Made by a program: the position numbers and the translations under genes
Assembly (NCBI RefSeq): GCF_023035675.1
Contig: NZ_CP073140.1
Span: forward strand, 25,552 to 89,551
DNA length: 64,000 nucleotides
Direction of reading: 5' to 3'
Source of the DNA: Borrelia hermsii DAH
GTDB lineage: Bacteria; Spirochaetota; Spirochaetia; Borreliales; Borreliaceae
The notes under the pieces: model-generated
What the model saw: only the letters and a program-made list of their open reading frames with translations
The model's database searches: none
Told to the model about the DNA's origin: nothing
Shown: piece after piece, positions 26,960-37,878 of the stretch
Layout of the letters: each line of letters begins with the position of its first letter
Numbering within the stretch: position 1 is the first letter of the stretch

Positions 26960-27481
26960 ATGGGACTTGCACAACCAGTAATTACACAACAAATGGTTAT
27001 AGCAGAACTTACTAAAGCTGGTATTGATAGAGATATTGCTACTGATCTGTCTTACAGATATTATCGTAATGAGCTTACTTACAAAGATATTGAGTATTTA
27101 GAGAATAATTTTAATGTTAAATTTGATAGGTTAGAAGATAGGATAAGTGGTATTGAGAAGCGATTAGAAGATAAGATTAATTCTGCAGAGAATAACTTTC
27201 ATCTTAAGCTTGAAAAGGTAGAGTCAAGCTTGCAAGCTGAGATTAAAGCAGTCAAAATTGAACTAGATAACAAGATTGATACTAAATTTACTGAACTAGA
27301 TAACAAGATTGATAACGTTAGAAATGAATTAAAATCTGATATTAAAGACCTTGATAACAAAATAGACACTAACACAATGGAACTTAAAAGTACATCAAGA
27401 TTACATAATTGGATGTTTGGAACTCTTATCACGCTTAATATAGGAATATTCTTAGCATTAATGTCATTATTAGTAAAGTAA
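26960..27481 (+). CDS. bdr: Bdr repeat-motif protein
   Basis: A 173-residue Bdr (Borrelia direct repeat) family protein, probably anchored in the inner membrane. It starts MGLAQPVITQQMVIAELTKA with an AAGGAG ribosome site. Residues about 50-140 are coiled coil with KID-type repeats (ELDNKIDTKF, LDNKIDNVRNELKSDIKD). The C-terminus is a single span (NWMFGTLITLNIGIFLALMS). Repeat number is low here compared with the copy at 40489-41205. Bdr function is unknown; family members are phosphorylation candidates and plasmid-encoded. It follows a terminase fragment as in cp32-like plasmids. Confidence 0.9.
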   Translation: MGLAQPVITQQMVIAELTKAGIDRDIATDLSYRYYRNELTYKDIEYLENNFNVKFDRLEDRISGIEKRLEDKINSAENNFHLKLEKVESSLQAEIKAVKIELDNKIDTKFTELDNKIDNVRNELKSDIKDLDNKIDTNTMELKSTSRLHNWMFGTLITLNIGIFLALMSLLVK

Positions 27482-27713
27482 ATTTATTTAATTAGCCATT
27501 ATTTAATTGATTTTCTGTCAATTATTTTTTTTCTTCATTTTTTTACAAAAATAATTTAATTATTTGTTAGATACAATTAGTAGATTAGTTGTTTTATTAT
27601 GTTTAATCTCTGAAATGTTAAAGTATATAATGCTTTTAGTTTTTGTTTTTATGCTTATCAAAGGTTTTTAACTATCTAATCCTTTCTGAGAAAAAAAGGA
27701 GGCACGTAAAAAA

Positions 27714-28796
27714 ATGAGAAAAAGAATAAGTGCAATAATTAATAAGTTAAATATAAGTATAATGATGATGATAGTTGTTCTAATGATAGGATGTGGACAA
27801 CAGGCAGTAGAAGCAGGGAAGGATGGCGCAGCAGCAGCTACAGGGGGAAGAAGTTTAAGTGAAGTACTAATGGAAGTGGGAAAAAGTGCTGAGAATGCTT
27901 TTTATTCATTTATGGCTTTAGTCTCAGATACATTAGGCTTAAGAGTGACTAAAGATACAAAGAAGAATGAAGTGGGAGGTTATTTTAACAGCCTAGGTGG
28001 TAAGCTTGGAAAAGCATCAGATGAATTAGAAGAAGTAGCAAAAAAGTCAGAAGTAGAAGGAGCTAAAGATGGACCAATAGCTGTAGCAATTAGAGCCGCA
28101 GTTGATACAGCTAAGACTACTTTAAGTACATTAAAAGGGCATTTAGAATCCTTAAAAGGGATAGGTGATGACAAAGTAGTAGGTTGGGCAGAAAATGATC
28201 AACAAGGAATCAAACCAGCTGATGATGGATTGAATAAATTCCTTAATGCATTGCAGTCAATAGTAAAGGCAGCAACAGATGCAGGTGTTTTAGCACCAAA
28301 AGCAGGGAATACAACATTGACAGTAAATGGGGTAGATAATAAGGATGGTGCTAAGGTATTAGCTATAGATAAACCAGGGGCAGCAGTAGGAGAAAAAGCA
28401 TCATTAATAGTATCGGCAGTAAGTGGAGAGGAAATACTAGCATCAATAGTTGCGTCAAAAGAAGGTGATCAAGCACTAGGAGCAGCTGCAGATGGAACTA
28501 CAACTGCGATGAGTTTTGCAAAAGGAGGAACAAAGGACAACCTATCAAATGCAAATACACCAAAAGCAGCAGCAGTAGCAGGAGGAATAGCACTACGTTC
28601 CTTAGTTAAAGATGGTAAATTAGCTTCACATAATGATAATAGTGAAAAAGCAGTACAAGCAGCAGGAGTAATTGCAGCAAATAAGTTATTAGTATCAGTA
28701 GAAGATCTAATTAAGAAGACAGTAAAGAATGTTCTTGAGAAAGCAAAAGAAAAAATAGATAAAGCAAGAGCTCCAAAAGCAACAGGTCAGCAATAA
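27714..28796 (+). CDS. vlp: Variable large protein (Vlp), group D, full length
   Basis: A 360-residue surface lipoprotein antigen with the long group D leader ([20 protein letters not shown], then VVLMIGCGQQ with the lipobox Cys). The mature start is GGRSLSEVLMEVGKSAENAF, then TKKNEVGGYFNSLG. A variable middle follows, then the conserved GGIALRSLVKDGKLA and the C-terminal KNVLEKAKEKIDKARAPKAT. The start has the canonical GGAGGCACGTAAAAAAATG context. 232 bases separate it from bdr; a TATAAT (27626-27631) lies there but without a good -35. Of the plus-cluster genes it looks the most complete. It ends in a strong hairpin at 28833-28869. Confidence 0.93.
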   Translation: MRKRISAIINKLNISIMMMIVVLMIGCGQQAVEAGKDGAAAATGGRSLSEVLMEVGKSAENAFYSFMALVSDTLGLRVTKDTKKNEVGGYFNSLGGKLGKASDELEEVAKKSEVEGAKDGPIAVAIRAAVDTAKTTLSTLKGHLESLKGIGDDKVVGWAENDQQGIKPADDGLNKFLNALQSIVKAATDAGVLAPKAGNTTLTVNGVDNKDGAKVLAIDKPGAAVGEKASLIVSAVSGEEILASIVASKEGDQALGAAADGTTTAMSFAKGGTKDNLSNANTPKAAAVAGGIALRSLVKDGKLASHNDNSEKAVQAAGVIAANKLLVSVEDLIKKTVKNVLEKAKEKIDKARAPKATGQQ

Positions 28797-28832
28797 GATA
28801 GATAGTTAGATTAATTACTTAAAAGTAAGAGT

Positions 28833-28869
28833 AGAAGGCAATCTTAGAGATGCGTCTCAGATGCCTTCT
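28833..28869 (+). terminator. Group D vlp hairpin
   Basis: AGAAGGCA pairs with TGCCTTCT across a partly paired CTTAGA/TCTCAG inner stem, 37 bases after the stop codon. The same hairpin follows the group D genes at 33496 and 55555. Confidence 0.7.
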
Positions 28870-28902
28870 ATATTGTTGTAATGAAAAATAAGAAGTTATT
28901 AT

Positions 28903-29163
28903 AAGATAAGTTATTAAGTAAGCTGTAAGAGCAGGGAAAAATAAAGTCAAAAAGAAATAGGAAGCTAGGAGCGTAATGCTCTTAGCTTCTAATGTTATTT
29001 AGGGAATGTTTATTTGTATATAAAATTGTTTATATGAGTAAAGATTGAATATAAATAATTGCAAGTGTGATATTAAGAGTATGTTTTTATTGTAATCAAA
29101 TAATTAATACTTTAAAAGTAAGCTAAATGTGTGGTAAGGGCAGCAAAAGGGAAATTGGGATAG
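28903..29163 (+). repeat. Repeat R1 copy
   Basis: Nearly identical to 7143-7419, including the GAAGCTA/TAGCTTC hairpin. It links a group D vlp to a decayed vsp and supplies that vsp with its alternative start. Confidence 0.8.
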
Positions 29164-29808
29164 ATGTTGGAAAGAAATAAATTAAGTACAATAATAATGA
29201 TTTATTTTTTTATATCTTATGGTAGTGCAGGACCAGCAGAGCAAGGTCAAGCAACTAAATCTGATGGGATAGTAATTGATTAAGCAAAAGTAAGTAAAAA
29301 AATAAAAGATGCTAGTACTTTTGTAGCAAGTGTTAAAGAAGTTCATACTTTAGTTAAATCAATAGATGAGCTTGCTAAAGCTATTGGTAAGAAAATTAAG
29401 CAAAATTCCGAAGACCTTGAAGTGGATAATGGTAAAAATAATAAGAATGGAGAGTTAGTTGCAGGAGCATTTCAAGTAATGTTGACTGTGAAAGTTAAAT
29501 TGGAAAAATTAGGGAACACGCCTGAAATTTCTGAAGAGCTAAAAGGAAAGATTGCTGATTCTAAGAGTAGATGTAAAGAATTTGTGGATAAAGTAAAAGC
29601 AGATTCTAATATTTCTAAAGCAGAGGCTACAGATGAGCATGTAAAAAAGGCTATAGATCAAGTAAATACTCCTGCTGGAGAAAAAGGTGGTGCTGAACTT
29701 GTTAAACTTAACAAATCAATAGGTGAGTTGTTAAAGGTTGCTAATGAGGCGGTAGAAGCTGTAATCGCAGAGCTTACAACCCTTGCTAAGCCAACAAGCT
29801 CCCGTTAA
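29164..29808 (+). pseudogene. vsp archive copy with lost lipobox Cys and a stop
   Basis: Its start ATGTTGGAAAGAAATAAATT comes from repeat R1 in place of MRKRIS. The leader reads IIMIYFFISYGSAG, where Tyr replaces the lipobox Cys. A TAA at 29281-29283 follows the mature start. After it the frame is open to 29808: the Vsp core ([37 protein letters not shown]) and the C-terminus ELTTLAKPTSSR. It cannot give a lipoprotein as it stands, but all mature variable sequence is intact, as expected of a silent donor cassette. Confidence 0.85.
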
Positions 29809-29996
29809 GTATTAACTAAGGGAATAAATAATTTAAGTAGTTATTACAAGATAAGTTATTAAGTAAAAGGTAAGAGTCAGGAAAAATAAAGTCACTTAAG
29901 GGAAATTCTTTTCTTGTTTTATGCACAGGAAACTATTAGCCAACGATAGTGCTTATGCTGAAGGTAATGCATAAGTTAAAAGGAAGCACGGAAAAA

Positions 29997-31106
29997 ATGA
30001 GGAAAAGAATAAGTGCAATAATTAATAAGTTAAATATAAGTATGCTTATGATTTTATTTTTACTTCTTAGCTGTGGGAGTGGACAACTTCAAGCTGAGAA
30101 ACTTGTTGCTGAATCTAAAATTTCTTTCTTTGATTCATTAGTTAAGATAGGACATGGGTTTCAAGATATATTTGGAATTTTTGGAAATGCAATAGGTGAT
30201 GCATTAGGATTTAATGCAGTTAAATCTGGTGACAAGAAAAGTAAAGTAGGTGAACACTTTAAGAAAATAGGAGATGGACTTACAACTACTAAGGATAAGT
30301 TAAAAGAGCTATCAAATAAAATATCTGAAGCAAAAAATGCTAATAGCAGCACAATTGAAGCTGTTAAGAGTGCAATTAACAGTGCTAGTGATGTCTTTGA
30401 ACAACTAATTACTGCCCTAACTAAACTTGCTGATACTGCTAAAGAAGCTGGTGATACTAATATTGGTGATAATGCTGATGCTGTTCCTGGTGCTGCTGAA
30501 AAGACTGGGGTTGAAGCTATTATTGCAGGAGTTAAAGATATTATTGGAGCAGCAGAAAAGTCTGGTGTAAAGATTGAATATGGAAATGCTGGCGATCCAA
30601 TAGCTACTGCAGCTAATACTACCGATGCTCTTGCTGTTCTTGGAGGTAATACTGCCAAGGCTACTCAAGGAGCTGGTGATAAGCTAGCATTTGAAGTATC
30701 TAAAGCTGATCCATGGGCAATAATTGATAAAATTAAAAATGCTAAGGCTGCTGATGGTATTCAACTTGATGCTGGTGAGAAAGATGCTGGGACATTAGCC
30801 GCTTCTAATAATAATGCTTCTGCTAATGCTGGTGCTAAAAGTAATGCTGCCCTAGTAGCAGCTGTTGTTCTTAAGTCAATTACTAAAGGTGGTAAATTTA
30901 GTGCTGCTGTTGCAGATGCAGGAGCAGTTAAAGCAGCAGCAGTAAGTGCAGTAAATAAGGTATTAGGAGTACTTGATTTTATAATTAGGAAACCAGTAGC
31001 AATCAATTTAGATAAGATAAGAGAAGCTGTTAAGGGAATACAGTACTCTGAAACTACTACTGAATCAACTGAAGCTAGTGCTACTCAACCTACTGTTACT
31101 AAATAA
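29997..31106 (+). CDS. vlp: Variable large protein (Vlp), group C, full length
   Basis: A 369-residue surface lipoprotein antigen. I place the start at 29997 ([20 protein letters not shown], then FLLLSCGSG with the lipobox Cys), not at the upstream 29949 ATG, because the leader is conserved. The group C signature follows ([40 protein letters not shown]). The KADPWAIIDKIKNAK motif and C-terminal [20 protein letters not shown] are shared with other group C genes. The ribosome site is AAGGAAGCACGG, one base off the canonical form. A group A vlp follows 113 bases later. Confidence 0.92.
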   Translation: MRKRISAIINKLNISMLMILFLLLSCGSGQLQAEKLVAESKISFFDSLVKIGHGFQDIFGIFGNAIGDALGFNAVKSGDKKSKVGEHFKKIGDGLTTTKDKLKELSNKISEAKNANSSTIEAVKSAINSASDVFEQLITALTKLADTAKEAGDTNIGDNADAVPGAAEKTGVEAIIAGVKDIIGAAEKSGVKIEYGNAGDPIATAANTTDALAVLGGNTAKATQGAGDKLAFEVSKADPWAIIDKIKNAKAADGIQLDAGEKDAGTLAASNNNASANAGAKSNAALVAAVVLKSITKGGKFSAAVADAGAVKAAAVSAVNKVLGVLDFIIRKPVAINLDKIREAVKGIQYSETTTESTEASATQPTVTK

Positions 31107-31219
31107 GTTATCTAATTAAATAATCTAAATAATAAAGTCATTTTAGGCAAACTCTTCTCTTTATGAGAACTGTTTTCCTTTTATGTTTTATATAGCTCTC
31201 CTGAGTAATAAGGAATAAA

Positions 31220-32221
31220 ATGAGAAAAAGAATAAGTGTAATAATAATGATTTTATTTATGGTATTAGTAAGCTGTAATAGCGGTGGGGTTGCAGAGGAG
31301 CCTAAAACTGTGTATTTAACATCTATAGCTAATTTAGGGAAAGGATTTTTAGATGTTTTTGTGACTTTTGGAGATATGGTTACTGGAGCTTTTGGCATTA
31401 AGGCTGATACTAAGAAAAGTGATATTGGTAAGTATTTCGCTGATATTGAAAAAACTATGACATCAGTTAAAAAGAAATTACAAGGTGAAGTTGCTACGAA
31501 TGGTAATTATGTAAAAGTGAAAACAGTTGTTGACAAGTTTATTACTGATACATTAGATAAGATTGCAGCAGGAGCAAAGGAAGCAGCCAAAGGTGCTACA
31601 GGAGAAGATAAGATTGGTAATGCTACTTCTGCTGGGCATGGAGCCAGCCCTGCTGACAAGGACTCTGTGATCTCATTAGTTAAAGGAATTAAGACTATTG
31701 TTGGTGTGGTATTAAAAGATAAGGGTGATGCAGGTGCTACTAAAACAGCAGAAGATGATAAAAAAGATATTGGCAAGTTGTTTGATGGGAAAAAAGATGA
31801 TTCTAAAGAAGAAAATATTGCAAAGGCAGCGGCTAGCATTGGTGTAGTGACCGGAGCTGATATTCTTAAAGCTATAACTACATCTAAGGAAAATCCTGTT
31901 GAAAATGCTACTGAGGGTATTAATGCAGCCAAAGATGCAGCAGAGATTGCTGTTGCTAAGGCTGTTAATGACAAGAAAGAGATTAAAGAATTAGCAAAGA
32001 AGGATGCGGTTATAGCAGCTGGCATTGCACTGCGAGCAATGGCTAAAGATGGTAAATTCGCTGTTAAGGATGAAGAGAAATCTGCTAATGCAGTAAATGG
32101 AGTAGCAGTAAGTGCAGTAGGTAAGACACTCGGTACACTTATAATAGCAATAAGCAATACAGTTGATAGTGGATTAAAAACAATAAATGAAGTACTAGCA
32201 GCTGTTAAACAAGAAATATAA
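31220..32221 (+). CDS. vlp: Variable large protein (Vlp), group A, frameshifted C-terminus
   Basis: A 333-residue surface lipoprotein antigen with leader [20 protein letters not shown] and group A mature start VYLTSIANLGKGFLDVFVTF, then KADTKKSDIGKYFADIEKTM. Conserved blocks KDAVIAAGIALRAMAKDGKF and LINEVLAAVKQE-like C-terminal helix sequence are present. The usual tail (KQEDKSAEATNPAEATTSG) is replaced after KQEI by a stop; in another frame SLEVTTPTGATASGQQQ continues to 32275, so a small indel clipped about 15 residues. The ribosome site is weak (AAGGAATAAAATG). Expressible in principle, but probably archival. Confidence 0.9.
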   Translation: MRKRISVIIMILFMVLVSCNSGGVAEEPKTVYLTSIANLGKGFLDVFVTFGDMVTGAFGIKADTKKSDIGKYFADIEKTMTSVKKKLQGEVATNGNYVKVKTVVDKFITDTLDKIAAGAKEAAKGATGEDKIGNATSAGHGASPADKDSVISLVKGIKTIVGVVLKDKGDAGATKTAEDDKKDIGKLFDGKKDDSKEENIAKAAASIGVVTGADILKAITTSKENPVENATEGINAAKDAAEIAVAKAVNDKKEIKELAKKDAVIAAGIALRAMAKDGKFAVKDEEKSANAVNGVAVSAVGKTLGTLIIAISNTVDSGLKTINEVLAAVKQEI

Positions 32222-32380
32222 ATCTTTAGAAGTTACTACCCCTACAGGCGCAACAGCTAGTGGACAGCAACAATAAAAAATTATTAATAAACATAACTAA
32301 ATAAAGTCATTTGAGGAAAACTCTTCTCTTCATAAGAATTGTTCTCCTTTTGTTTTACCTGCCCTCTGATTGTACATGGG

Positions 32381-33496
32381 CCTAATAGTATAAAGAATTC
32401 TTTAAAAATCACAAATCAAGTCTTAATAAGTATTGTTATATTTGTAGTTTTCTATTTATTTGTTGTGGTCAGCAATCAGATGCAGGGAAGGATGACGCAG
32501 CAGGCAGGTACAGGAGGAAGAAGTTTAAGTGAAGTTCTAATGGATGTAGGTAGAAGTGCTGAGAATGCTTTTTATTCATTTTTAGAGTTAGTTTCAGATG
32601 CTTTAGGTTTTACTGTAACTAAAGATACAAAGAAACAAGATGTAGGGAACTATTATAAGAAATTAGCAGAAGGAATAGAGAAAGCTATAGGAGAATTGTC
32701 AGCAATTTCAGGCCAAACTGATCAGTCTGATAAACAATCAGGGAAAGAAGGAAATGAATCAGAATTAAATAAGTCGATTGATAGTGCTAAGGGTGTATTG
32801 GAGTCATTAAAGATAAACGTAGAGTCTTTAAAAGGAATAGGTGATGTCAATGTAGTAGGTCATGCACATAATGCTCAAGGTGTAGGAACAGCAGCAGCTG
32901 ATGTTGAATTAAAGAAATCCCTTAAAGCATTGCAAGAAATAGTAAAAGCAGCAAAGGGAGCAGGTGTTCCAGAGCCAAAAGGAGGAAATACAACATTAAA
33001 AGTAGGTGATGCAGATAATAAGGAAGGAGCTAAAATATTATCTACAAGTGGTAATAATCCAGGCGCAGGGGATGCAGGAAAAGCAGCAGCAATACTAGCA
33101 ACAGTAAGTGGAAATGAAATGCTAGACTCAATAGTTAAATCAAAAGAAGGTGATGCGGATACAGGAGTAGGAGGTAATGCAGATGGAGATACAAGTGCGG
33201 TGTCATTTGCAAAAGGAGGATCAAGTAATAACCTATCAAATGCTGATACACCAAAAGCAGCAGCAGTATCAGGAGGGATAGCATTACGTTCATTAGTTAA
33301 AGGTGGTAAACTAGCATCAGGAGCAGGAGATAATGCTACAGGAGGGGGGAAAGAAGTACAAGGAGTAGGGATCACAGCGGCAAATAAATTATTAGTAGCA
33401 GTAGAAGATATAATTAAAAAGACAATAAAGAATGTTCTTGAAAAAGTAAAGCAGGAAGTAGATAAAGCAAGAGCCCCAAAAGCAACAGGTCAGTAA
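32381..33496 (+). pseudogene. vlp group D copy with degenerate leader
   Basis: The mature part is full length: [59 protein letters not shown] and KNVLEKVKQEVDKARAPKAT, stop at 33494-33496. The leader is degraded: no MRKRIS start, and its remains (FICCGQQSDAGKD) are one frame away from the mature frame. No ribosome site is seen. It is a silent cassette with intact variable sequence. A hairpin (33536-33572) and a leaderless group C gene follow, the same order as at 56637-54425 on the other strand. Confidence 0.88.
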
Positions 33497-33535
33497 TAAG
33501 ATAGATAGTTAGATTAATTACTTAAAAGTAAGAGT

Positions 33536-33572
33536 AGAAGGCAATCTTAGAGATGCGTCTCAGATGCCTTCT
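33536..33572 (+). terminator. Group D vlp hairpin
   Basis: The same stem as at 28833-28869 (AGAAGGCA/TGCCTTCT), 40 bases after the stop codon and 32 bases before a leaderless group C cassette. Confidence 0.7.
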
Positions 33573-33603
33573 ATATTGTTGTAATGAAAAATGAGAAGCT
33601 AAA

Positions 33604-34608
33604 TTGGCTGCTGAATCTAGAAATTCTTTCTTTGATTCATTAGTGAAGATAGGCCAAGGATTTCAAGATATATTTGGAATTTTTGGAAATGCAATAGGTG
33701 ATGCATTAGGATTTAATGCAGTTAAATCTGGTGACAAGAAAAGTAAGGTAGGTGAACACTTTAAGAAAATAGGAGATGGACTTACAACTATTAAGGATAA
33801 GTTAAAAGAGCTATCAAGTAAAATATCTGAAGCAAAGAATGCTAATAGCAGCACAATTGAAGCTGTTAAGAGTGCAATTAAAGGTGCAAATGATGTCTTT
33901 GAACAACTAATTGCTGCTCTAACTAAACTTGCTGATGCAACTAAAGATGATAACTCAATTGGTCATAATGATAATAATGCTGCTGCTGGTGCTGAAAAGG
34001 CTGGAGTTGAAGCCATTATTGGGGGAATTCAAACAATTATTGCAGAAGCAGGAAAGTCTGGCATATCAATCAAACCTGGAGATGCTGGTGGGCAGGTAAC
34101 AGCTGCTGCTAATACCGCTGCCCCTGCTGTACTGGGTGGTCATAATAATGCAGCTGCAGGAGCTGGAGCTGGTGATAAGTTAGCAGCTGAAGTATCTAAA
34201 GCTGATCCATGGGCTATGATTGATAAGATTAAGAATGCTACCGCTACTGATCCTGCTACCCTTGCTCAAAGCAATAATAATGAAACCGGAACACTAGCTG
34301 CTGCTAATGCTAATGCTAATGATAATAACTATGGTGCAAAAACCAATGCTGACCTAGCAGCAGCTGTTGCTCTTAAGGCTATGACTAAGGGTGGTAAATT
34401 TAGAGCTGATAATGCAGATGCTGAAGCAGTTAAAGCAGCAGCTGTAAGTGCTGTAAATAAGGTATTAGGAGTACTTAATTTTATAATTAGGAAACCAGTA
34501 GCAATCAATTTAGATAAGATAAGAGAAGCTGTTAAGGGAATACAGTACTCTGAAACTACTACTGAATCGACTGAAGCTAGTACTACTCAACCTACTGTTA
34601 CTAAATAA
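33604..34608 (+). pseudogene. Leaderless vlp group C cassette
   Basis: The open frame of 334 codons begins at a TTG in the group D 3' flank ([20 protein letters not shown]). There is no signal peptide, no lipobox and no ribosome site. The rest is a complete group C mature protein: [56 protein letters not shown] and TTQPTVTK. It is a silent archival copy usable only by recombination. Its joint with the upstream hairpin block is the same as at 55447 on the minus strand. Confidence 0.88.
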
Positions 34609-34726
34609 GTTATCTAATTAAATAATCTAAATAATAAAGTCATTTTAGGAAAACTATTTCTCTGTATTTAAGGGAGCGGTTTTCCTTTTATGTTTTATAT
34701 ATCTCTCCTGAGCAATAAGGAAAAAA

Positions 34727-35617
34727 ATGAGAAAAAGAATAAGTGCAATAATAATGACTTTATTTATGGTATTAGTAGGCTGTAATAGCGGTGGGGTTGC
34801 GGAAGATCCTCAGAGTAAGTTTTTAAAGTCAGTAATAGACTTAGGTAATGATTTTTTAAATGTGTTTACATCATTTGGAGATATAGTTTCCAAGGTATTA
34901 GGTTTTAGTACAGAGACAAAAAAGTCTGATGTTGGAGCTTATTTTAAGACAGTACAAGATACTATACAAGGCACTAAGGACAAGCTTAATAAAATTGTTA
35001 CTGACATGAAGAGTGAAGGAAATCCTAATGCAGCTGAAACAGAGACCGCTGTTAACAAACTAATTAGTGAAACACTTGATAAGATAATTGATGTGGCTAA
35101 AACCGTTAGTGAGGCTATTGGAGATGCTAGCGACCCAATTGGTAATGTTGCTGTTCAGAATAACGGTGGAGTTGTTGGAGATGTTGATAAACTAGTAAAA
35201 GGCATTAAAAGTATAGTAGATGTAGTACTTAAAGATGTAGGAAATCCTGAGGTGGGGGATGTGAATAAAGCCGAAGATGGTAGCGCAGGAAATAATGATG
35301 GTGTGGGGAAGTTGTTTGCTTCTGATAATGCTGTTGCTGCTGTCAATAATGCAAAAGATGCGGTTATAGCAGGAGGAATAGCCTTAAGATCAATGGCTAA
35401 AGGTGGTAAATTTGCTAATAGTAGCGATGCTGATGTTGCTGCTGCAGTTAAAGGTGCAGCTGTAAGTGCAGTTACTAAGGCATTAGATACATTAACTGTT
35501 GCGATAAGAAAAACAATTGACGCAGGCCTTAAAACAGTTAAAGAAGCTATGAAAATTAATGCTAATGATACTCCTATAACTCCTAAACAGAGCGCCCCTA
35601 AAGGTACTAATAACTAG
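34727..35617 (+). CDS. vlp: Variable large protein (Vlp), group B, full length
   Basis: A 296-residue surface lipoprotein antigen with leader [20 protein letters not shown] (lipobox VLVGC). The group B signature is [20 protein letters not shown], then [20 protein letters not shown]. Conserved [16 protein letters not shown] and the C-terminal helix [20 protein letters not shown] complete it. Shorter than other groups, which is usual for B here. The ribosome site is weak (AAGGAAAAAAATG). From about 34841 to 35460 it is nearly identical in DNA to the leaderless copy at 37879-38697, pointing to recent conversion or duplication. Confidence 0.92.
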   Translation: MRKRISAIIMTLFMVLVGCNSGGVAEDPQSKFLKSVIDLGNDFLNVFTSFGDIVSKVLGFSTETKKSDVGAYFKTVQDTIQGTKDKLNKIVTDMKSEGNPNAAETETAVNKLISETLDKIIDVAKTVSEAIGDASDPIGNVAVQNNGGVVGDVDKLVKGIKSIVDVVLKDVGNPEVGDVNKAEDGSAGNNDGVGKLFASDNAVAAVNNAKDAVIAGGIALRSMAKGGKFANSSDADVAAAVKGAAVSAVTKALDTLTVAIRKTIDAGLKTVKEAMKINANDTPITPKQSAPKGTNN

Positions 35618-35632
35618 TTAGGCAAGTATAAA

Positions 35633-35838
35633 GGAAGTTATTGTAAGATAAGTTAATTAAGTAAGCTGTAAGAGCAGGGAGAAATAAAGTCAAAAAGGAA
35701 TAGGAAGCTAGGAGCGTAATACTCTTAGCTTCTGATATTATTTAGGGAATGTTTATTTGTATATAAATTGTTTACATGAGTAAAGATTGAATATAAATAA
35801 TTGCAAGTGTGATATTAAGAGTATGTTTTTATTGTAGG
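35633..35838 (+). repeat. Repeat R1 copy (short)
   Basis: Matches 7143-7350 including the hairpin, then diverges at about 35838, before the alternative start segment, into a leaderless group A cassette. Confidence 0.75.
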
Positions 35839-35866
35839 TTAAGATTTTAAAAATTGGTTAAATAAA

Positions 35867-36850
35867 ATGATAGCGATCCAAAGGAATGAGTTTTTAACAT
35901 CTATAGCTAATTTAGGTAAAGGGTTTTTAGATGTTTTTGTGACTTTTGGAGATATGGTTGCGGGTGCGTTTGGCATTAAAGCTGATACTAAGAAAAGTGA
36001 TATAGGAAAGTATTTCAATGATATTGAAAAAACTATGACAACAGTTAAAAAGAGGTTGCAAGATGAAGTTGCTAAGAATGGTAATTACGTAAAAGTGAAG
36101 GAAGTCGTTGACAAGTTTGTTGCAGATGTCTTAGACAAGATTGCAGCAGGTGCTAAAGAAGCAGCTAAAGGGGCTACTGGTGACGATAAAATTGGAAATG
36201 CTACTTCTGCTGGGCATGGAGCCAGTCCTGCTGACAAGGACTCTGTGATCTCATTAGTTAAAGGAATTAAGACTATTGTTGATGCGGTATTAAAAGATAA
36301 GGGGGATGCAGGAGCTACTAAAACAGGCGAGGATAAAAAGGATATTGGCAATCTTTTTATCAATGATGCTGGTAAAGATGGTTCAAAAGAAGAAAATATT
36401 GCAAAAGCAGCAGCAAGTATTGGTTCAGTGACTGGTGCTGATATATTGCAAGCTATAATTAAATCTAAAGAAAATCCTAATGCTGATAGTGTTAATGGAA
36501 TTGAAAAAGCGACAGATGCAGCAGAGATTGCGATTGTTCCTGCTGTTAATAAAACAGAAATTAAGGAAGATACAGCAAAGAAAGATGCAGTAATAGCAGC
36601 AGGCATTGCACTGCGAGCAATGGCAAAGGATGGTAAATTTGCTGCTAAGAATGAAGAGAAATCTGCTAATGCAGTAAATGGAGCGGCAGCAAGTGCAGTA
36701 GGTAAGACTTTAAGTACACTTATAATAGCAATAAGGAATACAGTTGATAGTGGTTTAAAAACAATAAATGAGGCTCTTGCTACAGTTAAACAAGAAGATA
36801 AGTCAGCAGAAGCAACTAATCCTGCAGAAGCAACAACTAGTGGGCAGTAA
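35867..36850 (+). pseudogene. Leaderless vlp group A cassette
   Basis: The frame begins MIAIQRNEFLTSIANLGKGF, so homology to group A starts inside the mature protein; no leader, lipobox or ribosome site is present. The body is complete: KADTKKSDIGKYFNDIEKTM, KDAVIAAGIALRAMAKDGKF and the C-terminus KSAEATNPAEATTSGQ. The ATG at 35867 is incidental. It is a silent donor. A vsp follows after about 135 bases. Confidence 0.87.
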
Positions 36851-36987
36851 ATAAAGAACTAGTTAAGGATAAGTATAAAGGATATAAAGTCATTGCAATG
36901 GAAACTCTTTTTTTCTTTCTGTGAAACAGGGGGACTATTTGGCTAGCGGTGTAGCTAAGCATAAGTTAAAAGGGGAAAAGTAAAAAA

Positions 36988-37625
36988 ATGAGAAAAAAGA
37001 ATAAGTGCAATAACAATGACTTTATTTATGGTTATTAGTAAGCTGTAATAATGGAGGGCCAGAGCTTAAAAGTGACGAAGTAGCTAAGCCTGATGGAACA
37101 GTGCTTGATTTGGCAAAAATAAGTAAAAAGATAAAAGATGCTAGTGATTTTGCAGCAAGTGTTAAAGAAGTTCATACTTTAGTTAAGTCTATTGACGAGC
37201 TTGCTAAAGCTATTGGAAAGAAAATTAAAAATGATAATAGTAACTTTGAGGATGAGAATGACCATAATGGATCGTTAATTGCAGGGGTATTTCAAGTAAT
37301 ATTGACTGTAAAAGCTAAATTAACATCATTAGAGCAAATTATTGGAATTTCTGATGAATTAAAGACAAAGGTTGGCATGGTTAAGAAAGAAAGTGAAGCA
37401 TTCGTAACCCAAGTAAAATCAAAGCATACTGATCTTGCTAAAGAAGGTGTTACTGATGCACATGCAAAGAGTGCCATACTTGTAACAGATGGCACTAAGG
37501 ATAAAGGAGCCGCTGAACTTATTAAGCTCAACACAGCAATAGATGAGTTATTAAAGGCTGCTAATGATGCAGTAGAAACTGCGATTAAAGAGCTTACAAC
37601 CCCTGCTAAACCTTCTAATAGTTAA
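36988..37625 (+). pseudogene. vsp archive copy with frameshifted leader
   Basis: The start region reads ATGAGAAAAAAGAATAAGTG: an extra A after MRK shifts the leader, and an extra T in ATGGTTATTAG shifts it again. Stops follow in frame. The mature part is open ([70 protein letters not shown], stop 37623-37625). The ribosome site is degraded (AAGGGGAAAAG). It is silent with intact mature sequence. R2 and a leaderless group B vlp follow, as at 54145-52264. Confidence 0.87.
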
Positions 37626-37689
37626 GGTATAAATAAGTTAAATCTTATTACAAGATAAGTTATTAAGGTAAAAGGTAAGATCTGGGAAA

Positions 37690-37877
37690 AATAAAGTCTA
37701 TAAATAATAATCTGGGAGTTTGTTCTCTTAGCTTATTTTGTTTTTTATTCCTATATTTACTTGTTTTACTGCATTATTATACTTCTTAGATTATTTTTAT
37801 GACTTTTATCTTTTAGATTACATTTATGGCTTGATTTTAACTTATTTTATAATTTAATGAGAACTTAGATTTCTTTA
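37690..37877 (+). repeat. Repeat R2 copy
   Basis: Matches 26270-26450 and 53250-53435. It joins directly to the leaderless group B cassette; the joint reads ...CTTTAATTGGCAGATCCTCA. Confidence 0.75.
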
Positions 37878-37878
37878 A

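Noticed and set aside
27600-27713. vlp expression promoter upstream of the 27714 gene
   Set aside because: A TATAAT is present, but there is no convincing -35 at the right spacing and none of the features expected of an expression locus; such matches are common in this AT-rich DNA.
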